The notes beneath the pieces were generated by a model, which did not search any database, was not told the DNA's origin, and was given only the letters and a program-made list of their open reading frames with translations. A program made the position numbers and the translations under genes. From JBCAWW01 sp039024315 (GTDB lineage: Bacteria; Bacteroidota; Bacteroidia; J057), in contig JBCCQN010000081.1 of assembly GCA_039024315.1 (NCBI GenBank), positions 1-32,000 of the forward strand: a stretch of DNA of 32,000 nucleotides. The letters run 5' to 3'. This document shows, one piece after another, positions 7,361 through 15,598 of this stretch. Position 1 is the stretch's first letter, and every line of letters begins with the position of its first letter.

Positions 7361-8253
7361 ATAAAGCGAACGCCACTTAAGTCTCCTAGATTCATTTTTT
7401 CGATTTGAATTCGTTGGGATTCTGAAAAAATGGCGTCTCTTAAATCAGCCCCCCGAAAATCACAACCGTCTAAGTTGGCGCCTCTCAAATCGGCATCTCC
7501 TAAATCTGATTCTCTCAGGTCTGCGCCCCTTAAATCAGCCTCCCGCAGACTTGCATAAGAAAAATCACAGGCACGACAGTTTGCTTCTTGCAAATTGGCA
7601 CCACCGAGATCTGCATTAGCTAAGCGAGATTCACTAAGGTTAGCACGAAAAAGTTGGGCGTTCGGTAGCAAGGCGTTGACGAGCGTAGATTTGGTAAGAT
7701 TAGATTCAGGTAACTGGGCGTTACCTAGCTTCGCCCCATTGAGGTAAGCGAGTTGCATATCAGCACCCTTGAGAAGAGCGTTCCGAAGATCGGCCTCTAC
7801 TAAACGGACCTCTCTCATTGTGGCATTACTCAAATTGACATTCCGCAAATTTGCCTTGCTGAGGTAGCAATTACACAAATCCATCCTGCTGATACCTAAT
7901 CCATTCAGGCGCTTGAGATTCCCTACCGTACGAAACATGGCTTCCTCAGATTTCCAACCGCGGTAATCATCAATCTCTTCCATGTAACGCTTAACGAGAT
8001 CTTCTATCCTTTCCTTCTCCCTCTGTTGCTCAGTCCTCCTTCGGAGAACGATATCATAAACCCCTAAGAGGATACCAAACATCAATAAGTCAAAAATAAG
8101 ACCATGGGCTTCTACTAAGACCCCTTTGAGATCGGGCTCTAGCCAATAGTCTAGCATTGCGATTACCCCAATCAGCACCAGCCCCATGATCAAGGTGAAA
8201 ACGATCATTGGACTGCGCAAAGCCTCCCATACATCCCGCAACAATTTGTTCAT
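7351..8253 (-). CDS. Membrane-anchored pentapeptide-repeat protein
   Basis: The 300-residue protein has two N-terminal hydrophobic helices (about 16-37 and 45-70), a charged stretch rich in R, E and K (71-100), and from about 120 to 278 a continuous run of pentapeptide repeats of the A(D/N)Lxx type, for example ADLRG-ADLRE-SDLGD-ADLRG-ANLDG. Such repeats fold as a right-handed quadrilateral beta helix. The family includes DNA mimics such as Qnr and MfpA, but most members have no known job. The anchor suggests the repeats face the cytoplasm. It is the last gene of a minus-strand run, 40 bases after the LamG/SprB protein gene. I cannot assign a function. Confidence 0.9.
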   Translation of the reverse strand: MNKLLRDVWEALRSPMIVFTLIMGLVLIGVIAMLDYWLEPDLKGVLVEAHGLIFDLLMFGILLGVYDIVLRRRTEQQREKERIEDLVKRYMEEIDDYRGWKSEEAMFRTVGNLKRLNGLGISRMDLCNCYLSKANLRNVNLSNATMREVRLVEADLRNALLKGADMQLAYLNGAKLGNAQLPESNLTKSTLVNALLPNAQLFRANLSESRLANADLGGANLQEANCRACDFSYASLREADLRGADLRESDLGDADLRGANLDGCDFRGADLRDAIFSESQRIQIEKMNLGDLSGVRFIKE

Positions 8254-8293
8254 AGCGGGAAATTACGAAAAATAGGTTCGATCTATTTGTCAT

Positions 8294-10933
8294 TTACCTG
8301 ATAAGGGTAATCGTACCTGCCCGATCAATAACTGCCCTACTGTTGAGTCTAGCCTGCAGTCTATAAGTATATACTCCTTCTGGTACAGCTCGATTTTGTT
8401 CGTCGGTGCCATCCCAGCTTAACGGATAACCTTGCTGTCTATAGATCTCAAACCCCCAACGACTGTATATGACCAGTTCTAGACTGACGATGCCCTCTCC
8501 TAAAACGAGAAATTCATCATTACTCCCGTCCTGATTCGGGCTAAAAGCATTAGGTACAAAGATGCTGCCGTCTGGAATGATTTCAATCGTCAAACTGTCG
8601 GTATCAAAGCAGTTGAAGCTTCGGTCCCAAGCAGTCAGGACAATCGTATAAATGCCTTCGCTCAGGTATTGATGGTTTGGTACTCTCGCGCTACTCATGC
8701 TCCCATCGCCCCATTCCCATAGGTAGGCGACGGCATTTTTACTAAGATTATCGAGAAATACATTCGCTTCGGAGAGTATAAAGGTACTGGTATCAGGCCG
8801 GCTTAAGGCAAACTCTGCAATGGGAAATATGAGTGTTTTTAACTCAAATTCTTGAACCGCTTCGCAGCCCTTGAGATCTGTCGCACGGACTTCATAGGTG
8901 CCTTCCGCTAGCCCACTAGCTTCGGGCCCTGTAAGCCCAAAAGGCGTGATCCAGTCATATTGGTATGATTGTCCATTGCCTCCGCTAGCTCCGACTAGGA
9001 TTGAACCATTGCTAGTACCGCAATCTGGGGCAATCACTCTTTCGGTAAAAATTTGAATTGGCAAAGGGGAAGGGACTGAGATGCTACTATCGATTCTACA
9101 ACCGAGACTATCGATGATCGAGATCTGATAGCTATCAGAGCCTAGATTGATGAATTCTGAGGCAGCCTGCGGAGCGCCATTATTGATCGCAAAGGATAGC
9201 GTGCCCACTCCCCCGCTGGCATTGATAAAAATACTGCCATTTGTTTCTCCAACACATCTAACCGAATCAGTCTGAAAACTGGCTAGAATCGGGGGAGTAC
9301 TGGAAAGCATAAAGCTGCTACTATCCGCACACATATTGGAATCTTCGACCTTGATCGTGAAATTACCCGTTCCTAACTGATTAAGTAAAGAATTTGCCTG
9401 TAGGCTTCCACCATTTATTGACCAGTAATAGGGACTTGTACCTCCAGAGGCAAAGCCAAGTACTTGTCCATCATTACTATTAAAGCAAGTTGGATCTTGG
9501 AGTTGTAAACTATCTAGAGAGATAGGAGTAGGCTCAATGATCGTGATGTTTGATGAGGTGGTACAGCCATTTGCATCTATGGCATTGATACTATAGTTCC
9601 CCGCAGGGAGATTGTCAAAAGAAGAAACAGCTTGCAAGGCACCTCCGTTTAGCGAGTACTGATAGGGCGCAGTGCCGCCAAGCGGATTCATTGTTATCAC
9701 ACCATCTACAGCGCCAAAGCAACTGATATGGCTTACGGATGGGTTAAGTTCGAAAAGCTGAGGTTCGATAATGCTAATGACGGTGTCGTAAAGACAGGAA
9801 TCTGCATCAAGAAGGAATACGGTATAATCACCCCCATCAAGATTAGAAAAAACGCTATTGCTAGAGAAATTCACTCCATCAAGTGAATAGGAATAAGGGC
9901 CAGTGCCATTGACTGCCGAGAGACTAAAAGAGCCATTATTATTCCCGAAACAGTCAATATTATTTTGGCTCAGGATTGATAAGTTCAATTCGCATGAGTC
10001 GCAAGGGTCGACGGCTAAATCAATCACCACTGTATCGAGACAGCCGGGGGTGTTGGCGGTAATGGCCGAATAAATGGTTGAATTGTTAGGGGTCGCAAAT
10101 GGGTTGCTACAATTGCTACAGCTTAGGGTATTACTAGGAGTCCAAGAGATCAAACTCCCATAGCCTGCGTCCATTTGATAGCTTTCTCCCAGGCAGAGCA
10201 CACTGTCCTGTGGGGGGAAATCTGCCAATATGCGGATCTCAGATTTTTCCAAGGCTCGGTTATAAAAGCGTAGCTCATCTATCTTTCCCTTGAAAAAGAA
10301 ATCCCCCGTATTCGGCTGGGATAGGCCATCGGAATGACCTGAATTACCGGTACCATCAAAATAATTAATGGGACCCCCCGTACCAGAATAATTCCCGCAA
10401 TCCCGCTTGCCATTAATGTATATGTCCATATCTCGAGCGCCACGAATGATCGCCCCTACATGGTACCATTGGTTTAAGGCTATAGTTGTCGTCCCTATTT
10501 TCGAACGCCGAGAGGCCGGACTTGCTGGTCCTCCATCACCAAAAGCGACACTAACGGTCCCCGAAGAGGGGAGATTAAGCCAAAAACCGTGATAAGTATC
10601 ATTGCGGAAATTATTGAGGAATACGGGATTAAAATCCTGATCGCCTTTAAAAACCCAGACTGATATGGTAATAGGAAAGTCTGGCTGAAACTTTTGATTG
10701 TTGACATATTCGATGAAATCGTCAACCCCATCAAACTGATAAGCACTATTGGCATTGCCAAATCGGTCAGTTGTGAGCACGGGGCCATTGACTGTTCCAT
10801 GATTGTCGTTGCCACTATAGTCCAGCGCATCACCATCAAAGGGATACCACGCAATCAGGCTATCTTGTAGCGTGAATTGGGCCACCGTAAGGGAGGGGAG
10901 CAGGCAAAGGATCCCCCAGATAAGAATTCTCAT
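8294..10933 (-). CDS. Secreted LamG / SprB-repeat / PKD protein with type B T9SS tail
   Basis: The predicted 879-residue protein begins with a signal peptide (MRILIWGILCLLPSLTVAQ). An in-frame ATG 42 bases earlier would overlap the upstream gene and put a hydrophilic stretch before the signal peptide, so 10933 is preferred. A LamG/concanavalin-like domain covers about 20-232, followed by an Ig-like segment with cysteine pairs. Five SprB-type repeats lie at about 327-391, 404-468, 482-544, 559-622 and 636-699 (pattern CxGxxxGxI...GGxxPYxYSxNGG). A PKD domain (about 704-786, YLWEWGDGS) precedes a gliding-motility-type C-terminal domain (789-879, FVPNAFSPNQDGSNDEF, WDGTDEQ, PEGVYTYRL). This is a type B T9SS sorting signal, so the protein is probably attached to the cell surface as an adhesin or glycan-binding protein. 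Confidence 0.93.
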   Translation of the reverse strand: MRILIWGILCLLPSLTVAQFTLQDSLIAWYPFDGDALDYSGNDNHGTVNGPVLTTDRFGNANSAYQFDGVDDFIEYVNNQKFQPDFPITISVWVFKGDQDFNPVFLNNFRNDTYHGFWLNLPSSGTVSVAFGDGGPASPASRRSKIGTTTIALNQWYHVGAIIRGARDMDIYINGKRDCGNYSGTGGPINYFDGTGNSGHSDGLSQPNTGDFFFKGKIDELRFYNRALEKSEIRILADFPPQDSVLCLGESYQMDAGYGSLISWTPSNTLSCSNCSNPFATPNNSTIYSAITANTPGCLDTVVIDLAVDPCDSCELNLSILSQNNIDCFGNNNGSFSLSAVNGTGPYSYSLDGVNFSSNSVFSNLDGGDYTVFLLDADSCLYDTVISIIEPQLFELNPSVSHISCFGAVDGVITMNPLGGTAPYQYSLNGGALQAVSSFDNLPAGNYSINAIDANGCTTSSNITIIEPTPISLDSLQLQDPTCFNSNDGQVLGFASGGTSPYYWSINGGSLQANSLLNQLGTGNFTIKVEDSNMCADSSSFMLSSTPPILASFQTDSVRCVGETNGSIFINASGGVGTLSFAINNGAPQAASEFINLGSDSYQISIIDSLGCRIDSSISVPSPLPIQIFTERVIAPDCGTSNGSILVGASGGNGQSYQYDWITPFGLTGPEASGLAEGTYEVRATDLKGCEAVQEFELKTLIFPIAEFALSRPDTSTFILSEANVFLDNLSKNAVAYLWEWGDGSMSSARVPNHQYLSEGIYTIVLTAWDRSFNCFDTDSLTIEIIPDGSIFVPNAFSPNQDGSNDEFLVLGEGIVSLELVIYSRWGFEIYRQQGYPLSWDGTDEQNRAVPEGVYTYRLQARLNSRAVIDRAGTITLIR

Positions 10934-10961
10934 GTTTTGGGCTTGTGTTTGGTCTGGGGTG

Positions 10962-12425
10962 CTATTGGATTTCAAGCAATTGGCTACCGTGGAAGTAATT
11001 TGATTCCTCTATGCGGAGAAAATACCTGCCCTTGGGGAGGCTAGATAGGTCAAATTGATAAGCTAATTGTTGATTGAGTTTCCAGCTAGCGATACTCTTT
11101 CCTTGCAGATCATATATATGGAGTAAGGCTCCAGTCTCAGGGGATTGGGTGAATTCTAGGTTTAGGATACCCAAACTTGGATTAGGGAAGATTTTGACCC
11201 CTTCTCCCAAGTGTGCAGCCTCGATGCTAGTCGTCAGTAATTCCACCGTTTCACAAATAGTATCACTACAGATAAGCGTTTCGCCAAGGGCAAGTACCGC
11301 TTCTAGACAAATGGTGTAAGTGCCATTGTTATTGTAAGTATAACTGACAGAATCCCCCGCCAATATTCCAATGCTATTTCCATCTCCTAAGCGGATGTCC
11401 ATCTGGGCATTTGTTGGGATGCTAGATTGGTCATAAATGGTAATATTGTTCCCATTGACTACGGTATTAAAAGCAAGGTCAAAATTGACGGTATCACAAG
11501 GGCCTGTTGGGCAGGTTTTGGTAAGAATCGAAATGTCAACTGTGTCTGGGCAGCCAGGTGTGTTTTCTGTAATGGCTGTGTAAAGGGTGCTTTGAATCGG
11601 GGAGGCAATTGGGTTGGGGCAGTTCGTACAACTCAAATTGGTAGTCGGATTCCAACTAATTAGATTTCCATAGCCTGCATCTAGTTGTAAACTATCACCT
11701 TCGCAAAAGGTAGTATCCTGAGGAGGAAAGTCCGCCAAGAGTCTAATCTCTGACTTATCCAGATCTCGACTGTAAAAGCGAATTTCATCGATATTACCAT
11801 GATAAAAACTCCCTGTGTTGGTACCACGCCCAGATGTACCAGCGCCAGATGTAGTGTTTAATGGCCCACCTGTACCAGAATAGGTACCACATTCTCGCTT
11901 GCCATTGATGAAGAGTTCCATATCATTCTCTGCTCGAACTATTCCCGCAACATGATACCATTGATTGAGTTGCAGTAAGGTCCCTCCTCCAATTGAACGC
12001 CGACCCGAGGGATTGGCAGGACCACCATTTCCATAGCTGATGTATAGGTTTCCATTGACGATGTTTAGCCAAAAGCCATAATGAACACCTGAGCTGAAGT
12101 CATTATTAAAGATAACATTGTTGCCATAGTCATTAATTTTTACCCAAGCGGTGATAGTAATTGGGAAGTCTGGCTTGAAGGCTTGATTATTGGCGAAACT
12201 GATGAAGTCGTTATTTCCATCGAAAAAATAGGCACTATTGGCATTTCCAAACCGATCCGTAGCCAAGCTTGCCCCCGAGACGGTCCCGTGATTGGCATTG
12301 CCGCTATAGTCCAAGGCATCGCCATCAAAGGGGTACCAAGCGATTAGACTGTCTTGTAGACTTAACTGGGCATTGAGGGAGTAGGTACAGCAAAGGATGC
12401 TGCATAAGATTAGGTATGCTTTCAT
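10962..12425 (-). CDS. Secreted LamG protein with type A T9SS sorting domain
   Basis: The 487-residue protein starts with a signal peptide (MKAYLILCSILCCTYSLNAQ). The ATG at 12425 is chosen over a TTG two codons earlier. The LamG domain (about 22-225) and following Ig-like segment are closely similar to those of the downstream neighbour (both contain LQDSLIAWYPFDGDALDYSG and TDRFGNANSAY), so the two arose by tandem duplication. After a PKD-like part (about 310-390) it ends in a type A sorting domain (IFPNPSLGILNLEF, LLHIYDLQGKSI, LPKGRYFLRI). It lacks SprB repeats. The stop lies 28 bases before the start of the paralogue, so they are probably co-transcribed. Export across the outer membrane by T9SS is expected. 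Confidence 0.93.
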   Translation of the reverse strand: MKAYLILCSILCCTYSLNAQLSLQDSLIAWYPFDGDALDYSGNANHGTVSGASLATDRFGNANSAYFFDGNNDFISFANNQAFKPDFPITITAWVKINDYGNNVIFNNDFSSGVHYGFWLNIVNGNLYISYGNGGPANPSGRRSIGGGTLLQLNQWYHVAGIVRAENDMELFINGKRECGTYSGTGGPLNTTSGAGTSGRGTNTGSFYHGNIDEIRFYSRDLDKSEIRLLADFPPQDTTFCEGDSLQLDAGYGNLISWNPTTNLSCTNCPNPIASPIQSTLYTAITENTPGCPDTVDISILTKTCPTGPCDTVNFDLAFNTVVNGNNITIYDQSSIPTNAQMDIRLGDGNSIGILAGDSVSYTYNNNGTYTICLEAVLALGETLICSDTICETVELLTTSIEAAHLGEGVKIFPNPSLGILNLEFTQSPETGALLHIYDLQGKSIASWKLNQQLAYQFDLSSLPKGRYFLRIEESNYFHGSQLLEIQ

Positions 12426-12483
12426 ATTCAAAAAAATTGTGCTACCCCAAGATAGCTAATTCTGAACAATCAAGCGGTGAGAC

Positions 12484-13386
12484 TTATAGCATTTCTTCTT
12501 CGAAGAACGCTTGTTTCTCTTTGGGGACAAAGAAAAAGTTACGGGCTCGGTCGTCTACTTTTCTCGCCAAGGAGTCAATTCTCTCCAAACCGCTTTCCTC
12601 ATTGTGGCGATAGATAAGATAATCCCATGGCTGCAAGATGGCATCTAGTTTCTCTTCAATTTTATTGAATAAAACCTCGCTAATAATGATCGGCCGAAAC
12701 TTCTTTATACTCTCCGCTCCCCCTAGCAAAACTCTGTCCTCAGTCGCTTCAGTATCCAGTTTCATAAGATCTATACGACTTAAACCTAGCCTCTCCACCA
12801 TCTGGTCTAGGCTGATGGTCTTTACGGTGATCTCTTTGAGGTGAGTGTCTTCCGGACGGTTTTGCAGACTGCCGTCGCCCCCAAGATGATGCTCCAAAAA
12901 GCGATATTTAGCGTTGAAGGGCGCAAAGAAAGAGAGCTCACCTGCTTGGTCGGAGATAGCGAGTTGGTGGGCTTCCGCTTCGCGGAACGCGTTCATCTGG
13001 AAGTTTTCCTGTAGATAATGATAAGGACCGTCAGCGGGCTCGAAGGCATGTACCTGTAAACTAGGCTTTATCGTTTTGCCGACGATAGAGTAATAGCCTA
13101 TGCTGGCCCCAATATCCATGAAGACCTCTGTATGCGGCAGTAGCTTGATAAAGAGATCCGTATACTCGTGATTATGGGTTTCGCTCCAATAAACCAGCTT
13201 CGCCATCGAATTGGTGGGATTGGTTTTGAGCTGTATGCTTTGTCCTTCTGGGCTAACTTGAAGCTTTACTTTGCCCGAGATAGGGATGCGGAGCTTCTTG
13301 GGCAGTGCGTTCCCGAGTAGGGAAAAAGTATTACGAACAATACGATTGACGAAAGGACTATAAAAAAAGCGATAAAATAATTGCAT
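12484..13386 (-). CDS. FkbM-family methyltransferase
   Basis: The 300-residue protein is a SAM-dependent methyltransferase of the FkbM type. Motif I is FMDIGASIGYYS (89-100), the acidic residue ending the next strand lies in VHAFEP (E116), and the family-specific LMKLDTEATEDRVLLGG (208-224) corresponds to the usual LMKIDVEGAE. FkbM proteins O-methylate polyketides or glycans. Beside sulfotransferase, glycosyltransferase and deacetylase genes, a sugar or polysaccharide substrate is more likely. It heads the minus-strand run leading into the LamG genes and is divergent from the sulfotransferase gene with a 70-base gap. Two copies of the small hairpin repeat lie inside it, encoding AFFEE at the C-terminus and AFREA in the middle, and a variant lies near the N-terminus. 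Confidence 0.9.
   Translation of the reverse strand: MQLFYRFFYSPFVNRIVRNTFSLLGNALPKKLRIPISGKVKLQVSPEGQSIQLKTNPTNSMAKLVYWSETHNHEYTDLFIKLLPHTEVFMDIGASIGYYSIVGKTIKPSLQVHAFEPADGPYHYLQENFQMNAFREAEAHQLAISDQAGELSFFAPFNAKYRFLEHHLGGDGSLQNRPEDTHLKEITVKTISLDQMVERLGLSRIDLMKLDTEATEDRVLLGGAESIKKFRPIIISEVLFNKIEEKLDAILQPWDYLIYRHNEESGLERIDSLARKVDDRARNFFFVPKEKQAFFEEEML
12495..12512 (+). repeat. Small hairpin repeat, copy in fkbM-like gene 3' end
   Basis: CTTC-TTC-GAAG followed by AACGCTT. The stem extends to 6 bp when the flanking TT and AA are included. The tail reads AACGCTTGTTTC, much like the copies at 14455 and 26685. Confidence 0.7.
12975..12990 (+). repeat. Small hairpin repeat, copy inside fkbM-like gene
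   Basis: CCGC-TTC-GCGG followed by AACGC. Flanking TT and AA extend the stem to 6 bp. On the gene's strand it encodes Ala-Phe-Arg-Glu-Ala. Confidence 0.7.
13307..13324 (-). repeat. Small hairpin repeat variant with 5-base loop
   Basis: On the plus strand GCGTT runs into TTCCC-GAGTA-GGGAA, sharing two T bases. The stem is 5 bp with a longer loop than most copies, so this is a weaker member. It lies in the N-terminal coding part of the FkbM-like gene. Confidence 0.5.
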
Positions 13387-13456
13387 AGTGGCAGGGCCTA
13401 AGCGAGATCTCTAGCCCGTAAATTTCTGTATATTGTGCCGCCAATGCAATTAAATC

Positions 13457-14440
13457 ATGGGCTCTTGGAGAAAACGCCTGGGAATGCTCCCAGAACCCCC
13501 ACCTCAAAGCATGCCTGCGCCGGTTTTTGTCGCCGGTTGTATGCGAAGCGGGACTACCTTTTTGATCGATAAACTTACCCAACACCCCCAACTCATCAAA
13601 GTGGGGGCAGAGCTACGCGAAGTATGGACGGAGATCGGAGAGGCACGTTCTACTGGGCCTTTGAGTGAGGCCAAATCAGCCGAGGAAGCGACTTTTGAGG
13701 CCGCGACCAATATGGCGCATTATCTCTCCAGCTTTATCAGAGAGAGTCAAAATCTGCGTCGCCACCTCATGCGGGCCAAAAATTACTATCGCTATGGTCA
13801 AGGGCGCGTTCGCTACGACTGGGAAAATGTTCGCCCCGTCAACAAATCCACTCAGTTGGTCAATAAGCTCGCTTACGCTCACGCCCTTTTCCCTCAATCA
13901 AAACTGATCTTGATCATCCGTAGCATCGAAGGGCATAGTGCGAGCATGAAGTCCTTTATCGAGCACAATTATAAGCGGGAGAAGATGGTGCACGTCTTCC
14001 CGCAAGAAAAGGATGCTTCTTGGACGAGATTGACTGAAGATCAGCTCCCCGCTGGCATTACCGCTGAGCAGCGTTATCCTTCAAGTTTTGCGACCATTCC
14101 CAAGATGTGGCTGCAACTCAATCTCAGAGCATTGCGTGATTTAGAAGCTTTGCCAAAGGGAAGCTATCGAGTCGTGATTTACGAAGACTTGGTGCAGCAG
14201 CAGGCCTATTTCATGAAAAGGCTATTGGACTTTCTGGCTTTGGAGAAAAAGCACTCAACCGAAGCGCAACGTATTGCGGGCAGTAAACTAGTGGTTACCA
14301 ATACCAGCACCCAAGGCAATCCGCTTGAAAAGTGGAAAAAGCATTTAAAGGAAGAGGAAAAAGCGTTCCTCGAAGGGGTCAAACAAAGCTCAGACTATCA
14401 AGAGTACTTAGAAAGGGTCAAGCATTTAAAAATGAAGTGA
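13457..14440 (+). CDS. PAPS-dependent sulfotransferase family protein
   Basis: The 327-residue protein carries the sulfotransferase 5'-phosphosulfate loop near the N-terminus (VFVAGCMRSGTTFLIDKL, residues 23-40) and a 3'-phosphate-binding stretch KLILIIRSIEGHSASMKSF (149-167, R155 and S161 or S163). K130 in VNKSTQLVNKLAY matches a second conserved block. These enzymes move sulfate from PAPS to hydroxyl or amino groups of sugars, lipids or small molecules. The glycan genes on both sides suggest a sulfated surface polysaccharide; the acceptor cannot be read from sequence. It faces the FkbM-like gene divergently and converges on the glycosyltransferase gene. Confidence 0.85.
   Translation: MGSWRKRLGMLPEPPPQSMPAPVFVAGCMRSGTTFLIDKLTQHPQLIKVGAELREVWTEIGEARSTGPLSEAKSAEEATFEAATNMAHYLSSFIRESQNLRRHLMRAKNYYRYGQGRVRYDWENVRPVNKSTQLVNKLAYAHALFPQSKLILIIRSIEGHSASMKSFIEHNYKREKMVHVFPQEKDASWTRLTEDQLPAGITAEQRYPSSFATIPKMWLQLNLRALRDLEALPKGSYRVVIYEDLVQQQAYFMKRLLDFLALEKKHSTEAQRIAGSKLVVTNTSTQGNPLEKWKKHLKEEEKAFLEGVKQSSDYQEYLERVKHLKMK
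14363..14378 (-). repeat. Small hairpin repeat, copy in sulfotransferase gene
   Basis: The plus strand reads GCGTT-CCTC-GAA-GGGG, with one G-U pair in the 4-bp stem and loop GAA. The motif therefore lies on the minus strand. In the gene it encodes Ala-Phe-Leu-Glu-Gly. Confidence 0.6.
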
Positions 14441-14454
14441 TTTTTTTGGTTTCA

Positions 14455-14470
14455 CTGCTTCGCAGAACGC
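14455..14470 (+). repeat. Small hairpin repeat in the gap after the sulfotransferase gene
   Basis: CTGC-TTC-GCAG followed by AACGCTTGTGTCTTTC. This copy lies in the 60-base gap between two convergent genes, so no codon constraint explains it. Confidence 0.75.
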
Positions 14471-14500
14471 TTGTGTCTTTCGAGCAGCAGGAGCTACTTC

Positions 14501-15529
14501 TCAATACTTATTGATCACGCCCATCAATCGGTCGATGCGGTGCTGCATGGCAAAACCATTGACCACTTTTTGTCTAGCGACTGGACCCAATTGAGCTTGC
14601 TGTTGGATAGCTTTTCGCACCCTGTCCGCTCCTTGTTTGGGATCATATTCTGGTATCAAAAAGCCACATTCCTCGTCGATCACCTCTGCAGGCCCGATGC
14701 CTACCACACTAACTGGTACACATTCGCAGAGCATACCTTCGAGCAGCACCATACCAAAGCCTTCATAGCGAGAAAACTGGCAAACTACCGAAGCTCGATT
14801 ATATAAGGCTACTAGTTCCTCGCGCTTGGTCCAGCCAAGGACTTGCAGATTGTCAGGTTTGATGCTGTCCAGCCAAGTCTTGGCATCACCGGTAATGCCC
14901 ACTACAATAAACTGCACCTCGGGACATTGACGTGCGACTTCGGCGTAAAAGTCTACGCCTTTGATCTTCATACGATTGACATCCGCTCCCCCCGAAACAC
15001 AGATGACACTGCCATCTTTGGCTAGGCCTGGCTCTGGTTTAAACTGATTGATCGGGCCGCCTAGATGGGTAACCTTGATTTTATCGCCATAAGTTCGTTG
15101 GGTGTTTTGCTCTAGCTGTCGGACGAGGAAGTGTGAAAGCGGAAAGATTTCATCTGCGAGCTTGGTGTTCTGGCGTACAAACCAGCCTCTCACGGGTTTG
15201 ATAAAAGCGCCATAGCGGTACTCGGGTAGATTAGCGGCATCATAGCCCGCCATCACCAAAAAGACAGGCTTACCCAATAATTTTGCCATCAGGCTGGGGA
15301 TCAGCGCATGATAGTCAGCAAACCAAATGTAGACGTATTTGGCCCCCCAGATATTACCCAATACCCAAAAGAGGAGCTGTATTTGACGAGCAAACATTTG
15401 AGCGCCCTTCATGATGCCAAATTCAAATTTGCGCACCTCATAAAGCTCCCGTAAAAACTCGTGGTCCTGCCGCACGAAGCTGGGCATTTGGACGGAAACA
15501 AAGAGGATTTTGTCTTGCTTACTGGCCAT
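14501..15529 (-). CDS. Glycosyltransferase, GT4/GT1-like (GT-B fold)
   Basis: The 342-residue protein has the two-domain layout of GT-B glycosyltransferases. The acceptor half holds VYIWFADYHALIPSLMAKLLGKPVFLVMAGYD (66-97). The donor half starts near 172 (VICVSGGADVNRMKIKGVD) and contains the E-x7-E element EGFGMVLLE (E256 and E264), followed by CVPVSVVGIGPAEVIDEECGFLI, which fits a nucleotide-sugar site. The enzyme probably adds one sugar to a lipid-linked or growing glycan in the cytoplasm; donor and acceptor are unknown. It converges on the sulfotransferase gene and diverges from the deacetylase gene, with a 69-base gap. Confidence 0.9.
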   Translation of the reverse strand: MASKQDKILFVSVQMPSFVRQDHEFLRELYEVRKFEFGIMKGAQMFARQIQLLFWVLGNIWGAKYVYIWFADYHALIPSLMAKLLGKPVFLVMAGYDAANLPEYRYGAFIKPVRGWFVRQNTKLADEIFPLSHFLVRQLEQNTQRTYGDKIKVTHLGGPINQFKPEPGLAKDGSVICVSGGADVNRMKIKGVDFYAEVARQCPEVQFIVVGITGDAKTWLDSIKPDNLQVLGWTKREELVALYNRASVVCQFSRYEGFGMVLLEGMLCECVPVSVVGIGPAEVIDEECGFLIPEYDPKQGADRVRKAIQQQAQLGPVARQKVVNGFAMQHRIDRLMGVINKY

Positions 15530-15598
15530 AGAGCGAAGTTAGATAAAAGGCATCTCAGAAAACAACCTAAGCTCACATTTCGTAACTTGGAGGACTCA

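Noticed and set aside
7430..7900. Short direct repeats spaced like a CRISPR array
   Set aside because: The 15-base periodicity is that of the pentapeptide codons; no constant repeat with unique spacers exists.
10934..10975. Longer N-terminus for the type B T9SS protein
   Set aside because: It would overlap the upstream gene and put a polar stretch in front of a clear signal peptide.
15461..15598. N-terminal extension of the deacetylase
   Set aside because: It overlaps the divergent glycosyltransferase gene and has no family similarity; the ATG at 15599 gives a normal start.
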